From the NCBI GenBank assembly GCA_001898145.1, contig MKSR01000040.1, positions 62,001-126,000 of the forward strand: a stretch of DNA of 64,000 nt. The letters run 5' to 3'. Each line of letters starts with the position of its first letter. Within the stretch, counting starts at the first letter, position 1. The position numbers were made by a program, and so were the translations under genes. This DNA is from Dyadobacter sp. 50-39. Its GTDB lineage: Bacteria > Bacteroidota > Bacteroidia > Cytophagales > Spirosomataceae. The notes beneath the pieces are model-generated. The model had not been told where the DNA came from. It did not search any database and saw nothing but the letters and a program-made list of their open reading frames with translations. Positions 61,650 through 64,000 of this stretch are shown here, one piece after another.

Positions 61650-63320
61650 TTAAAAAGAAAAAGACAATCCAGCAATAAAGTTCAGGCCCTGCTGCGGGTA
61701 GTACTGATACCGCTGGTAACGTTTGCCCAACACATTGTTCAGGTTCACAAATGCAGAGAAGTTCCTGGTTAACAGGTAGTCGATTTTAAGATTCAGGTCC
61801 GCAACCACAGGCAATTTTGTGACTTCGCCGCTCTGAAAATTTTTCGCTTTCATGCCTCTCAGCATATAAAAATCCGCCGTCACAAAAAGCTTTTTGCTGA
61901 TGGTAAGGGCATTGAACCAGTTCAGCGTAAGGTCGGGCCGGTGCCACGGCTCCTCCACCATTCCTACCGCATAGTCAAAGAAGTTTGCTTTGAGGGAGGT
62001 TTTGAAGAGCTCATTGAAGTTGTAGCCGGCCTGGGCCGAAATGGTCAGCACCTTTGTTTTTCCGGGATCGAAAATGGCCGAGAAGCGGGAAGTGTCCGAC
62101 AGCGAGTTATTGTACGAATAAAAGTTCTTGTAGGAAGTGTAAGCCACTTTACCTTCGTAGTTAATGCCGTTGCTCGTTTCTCCTTTAACACCCGCGCTGA
62201 TGTCCGAAGTTTTCTCGGTATTCATCACGAGCACATTCGGTCCGAGCCATTGGTTTTCGCTGAGCATGCTCCTTAGCGTATTGCGGACGATATCTCCGTT
62301 CCAGCCGGCGAAAATATGAACCCCCGAAATGGGCGTTACGTCCAGGTTTACTGCCGGAAATGCCCTCGTGCGGTTAATATCCAGCTGACTGTCCGTCTCG
62401 TTCACCGCGTTGATTCCCGCAGACACCGAGAACATGTCGTTCACGTACTTGAACGTAGGTTTAACGCGGAACAGGTTCCGGTTGTAGGTAAAGTAATCGA
62501 CACGCTGCGACACATATGCATCCGCTTCAAGCAGTGCGAAGAACGTTTCCGAAATGGGTACCGAAGCAGTCAGGTTGGTTCCCCAGTCGAGCTCGGAAGC
62601 ATTGTAGCGGTCTTTCAGGGTGTTCAACGATGTTTTAACCGAGTAATCCACGAGGACCGATGCGTCGGTGTTTTCAAAACCCAGGTTAAAGCCAAACTGG
62701 TTAATCGTCTGTCTGATCGAGTCACGGTCGACGATCACACCTTCCGGCTGCGGCTTATAGCCATAGAAATAGTAGTTTTTGCGGTCAAAGTTAAAGCCTG
62801 CGTCGACTTTATATTTCGAGCGGATGTACTTCCCTCCAATCTTGAAACCGGTAGCCGCATTGGCCGAATTTTTACCGTCCACCGGACCATTGGCGGCCGA
62901 AAGATGTTTCAGCTGCATCGTGTAGGCGAGATCCTCTTTCGGTCTTCCTCCCACAAACAGTTCGCCCAGGAAACGGCCGTAGTTACCTCCACCGGCCTTC
63001 ACGTAGTTGTTCAGCGCATCGGGCTCGTCCTTCCGGCTTTGTTCATCCGAAGATGCGGCGACCGCAGGGGTCAGTTTCGGCGAAGCGATATTGATCTCAG
63101 GATCGACGATCTGATATGACACCTTTTTCTTACCTGTTTCACCCTTCACAGGCTGCACTTTGTCAAACACCCGGTCGGCAGGTGCAAATTCAATGCTTTT
63201 ATCCTTTAAGATTTCGTAGGTCTGGCTTTCAATTTCTCCCCGCTGCGCGATCGCGAACTGGGAAGAGAAACCCAGCGCCAGCAGAAACAATGAGGAACGT
63301 AATATCTTGGAATGCGTCAT
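61650..63320 (-). CDS. TonB-dependent-receptor-like outer-membrane beta-barrel protein
   Basis: The start at 63320 gives 556 residues and a signal ending in AIAQ; an ATG at 63359 would add an unlikely extension. The N-terminal part (about 20-85) is periplasmic and charged. The remainder is an amphipathic barrel with alternating aromatic strands and repeated VKAG, FGFNLGFE and LKIDYLLTRNFSAFVNLNNVLGKRYQRYQYYP segments, ending in LSFSF. The end resembles TonB-dependent receptors, yet no plug domain is present, so it is probably a structural or assembly barrel. Its neighbours are a TPR protein 43 nt upstream and the HU/SPOR gene. Confidence 0.8.
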   Translation of the reverse strand: MTHSKILRSSLFLLALGFSSQFAIAQRGEIESQTYEILKDKSIEFAPADRVFDKVQPVKGETGKKKVSYQIVDPEINIASPKLTPAVAASSDEQSRKDEPDALNNYVKAGGGNYGRFLGELFVGGRPKEDLAYTMQLKHLSAANGPVDGKNSANAATGFKIGGKYIRSKYKVDAGFNFDRKNYYFYGYKPQPEGVIVDRDSIRQTINQFGFNLGFENTDASVLVDYSVKTSLNTLKDRYNASELDWGTNLTASVPISETFFALLEADAYVSQRVDYFTYNRNLFRVKPTFKYVNDMFSVSAGINAVNETDSQLDINRTRAFPAVNLDVTPISGVHIFAGWNGDIVRNTLRSMLSENQWLGPNVLVMNTEKTSDISAGVKGETSNGINYEGKVAYTSYKNFYSYNNSLSDTSRFSAIFDPGKTKVLTISAQAGYNFNELFKTSLKANFFDYAVGMVEEPWHRPDLTLNWFNALTISKKLFVTADFYMLRGMKAKNFQSGEVTKLPVVADLNLKIDYLLTRNFSAFVNLNNVLGKRYQRYQYYPQQGLNFIAGLSFSF

Positions 63321-63362
63321 GGATAACGAGTTTTTCTGTTTAATAAAACCGTGATTCACGGG

Positions 63363-64000
63363 TTACTTTTCAATTTTGTTCAACTTCTCCTTGGCCATTT
63401 CCACTGCCTCCTTGTCATCGGAATTCTCGATGATGGAATTCAGCGTGGCTTTTGCCTGCACTTTCTCGTTCATGCCCACGTACACGTCCGCCAGCAGAAT
63501 GAACGAGCGGGCGCGCCAGAAGTCGTAACCTTCGAAATTTTTGCCCATGTCGATAATGGCCGCCTCCGCCTCCTTGTATTTCTTCTCTTTGTAAAGCACC
63601 ATCGCCGCCCAGTAGGCCGCTTCCGCGCCAAACTCGTCCTTGGATGACACCGACAACTTTTTGAACTCTTCACCTGCCTTTTTCAGATCTCCTTTCTCAT
63701 AGGGTACCTTTCCCAGGTAGAGCTGCGCCTTACCCAGACTGGCCGGAACGATATTACCCATGTTGATGATCTCCTTCGCGTAATAGAGCGTCGAGTCGTA
63801 GCTCTTCAATGTGAAATAGGTATCCATCAGTCCCGTCCATGCTGCCGCCTGGTCCTTCTTGTTTTCAGCATTGCGGGAAAGCACGCGGAAGTTCGATACC
63901 GCATTGTTAAAGTTACCGCGACCGATTTCCAGCTCCGCGGAACGCTGCGCTGCCGCGCCTACGAATTGCGACCGGTTTTGCTGAACCACTTTACTGTAAT
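63363..64000 (-). CDS. TPR protein, 5' truncated by window
   Basis: The frame is open to the right edge (YSK precedes a GTG at 63989), so the N-terminal part lies outside. The visible 212 residues are tandem TPR units (RGNFNNAVSNFRVLSRNAENK, DSTLYYAKEIIN, KGDLKKAGEEFKKLSVSSKD). It is the first visible gene of the leftward envelope operon ahead of the beta-barrel gene. A role in outer-membrane or gliding assembly is possible but unproven. Confidence 0.8.
   Translation of the reverse strand, partial: YSKVVQQNRSQFVGAAAQRSAELEIGRGNFNNAVSNFRVLSRNAENKKDQAAAWTGLMDTYFTLKSYDSTLYYAKEIINMGNIVPASLGKAQLYLGKVPYEKGDLKKAGEEFKKLSVSSKDEFGAEAAYWAAMVLYKEKKYKEAEAAIIDMGKNFEGYDFWRARSFILLADVYVGMNEKVQAKATLNSIIENSDDKEAVEMAKEKLNKIEK

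Noticed and set aside
1-64000. tRNA, rRNA or prophage
   Set aside because: No cloverleaf with a TTCGAATC-type arm, no rRNA core sequences and no integrase or phage structural genes were seen.

Overview
The window looks like a chromosomal segment from a Cytophagales-type member of the Bacteroidota; the overall character is Dyadobacter-like, but genus cannot be fixed from sequence alone. The evidence is three SusC/SusD outer-membrane pairs, a type IX secretion C-terminal domain protein, no Shine-Dalgarno pattern at the start codons, TAnnTTTG-like -7 boxes, and abundant lipoprotein and Tat-type signal peptides. No rRNA, tRNA, CRISPR array, prophage or intact insertion sequence was found.

Region 1 (1-12556, + strand) is a sugar-acid locus. 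It holds the 3' part of an enolase-superfamily enzyme, D-galactonate dehydratase (DgoD), a SusC/SusD pair, a PQQ dehydrogenase with a built-in cytochrome c domain, 2-keto-3-deoxygalactonate kinase (DgoK), the matching phospho-aldolase, an MFS carrier and a GNAT acetyltransferase. Together these form an oxidative (De Ley-Doudoroff) galactose/galactonate route. DgoD carries an export signal, so part of the route may be periplasmic.

Region 2 (12553-21445) is mixed: a small lipoprotein, an uncharacterised secreted protein, an LTA-synthase-like membrane phosphotransferase, a SpoIIAA/STAS-like protein, a fused trehalose-6-phosphate synthase/phosphatase, a Crp/Fnr regulator whose start codon lies in a hairpin loop, a DinB protein and a small orphan protein.

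Region 3 (21686-26122, - strand) is a probable D-amino-acid operon: GntP permease, RidA, a fold-III PLP enzyme with the H-x-C metal site of D-serine dehydratases, and an M19 dipeptidase. Each gap in it holds hairpin-forming low-complexity DNA. Region 4 (26406-32523) holds gyrA, a TPR protein, a rhodanese, a LysR regulator and an acetyltransferase.

Region 5 (32962-52523, - strand) is the most unusual part: two tandem Tat-signal TIM-barrel isomerases, a propeller/HEAT/cytochrome c protein, two SusC/SusD pairs, and a DUF1501 plus planctomycete-type cytochrome/DUF1549/DUF1553 pair. Four of its transcription units carry the same promoter module: an approximately 20-bp box with core CAGGATAGT, then exactly 16 bp, then TANTATTG. 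This indicates one regulon. The two susC leaders also share a second conserved element containing a tiny upstream ORF.

Region 6 (52662-64000) holds a T9SS-exported protein and an XRE-type regulator, followed by housekeeping genes: dapD, gapA, the tonB-folC-trmB operon, and an envelope operon of a TPR protein, a beta-barrel protein and an HU/SPOR protein. The last of these operons runs off the right edge.
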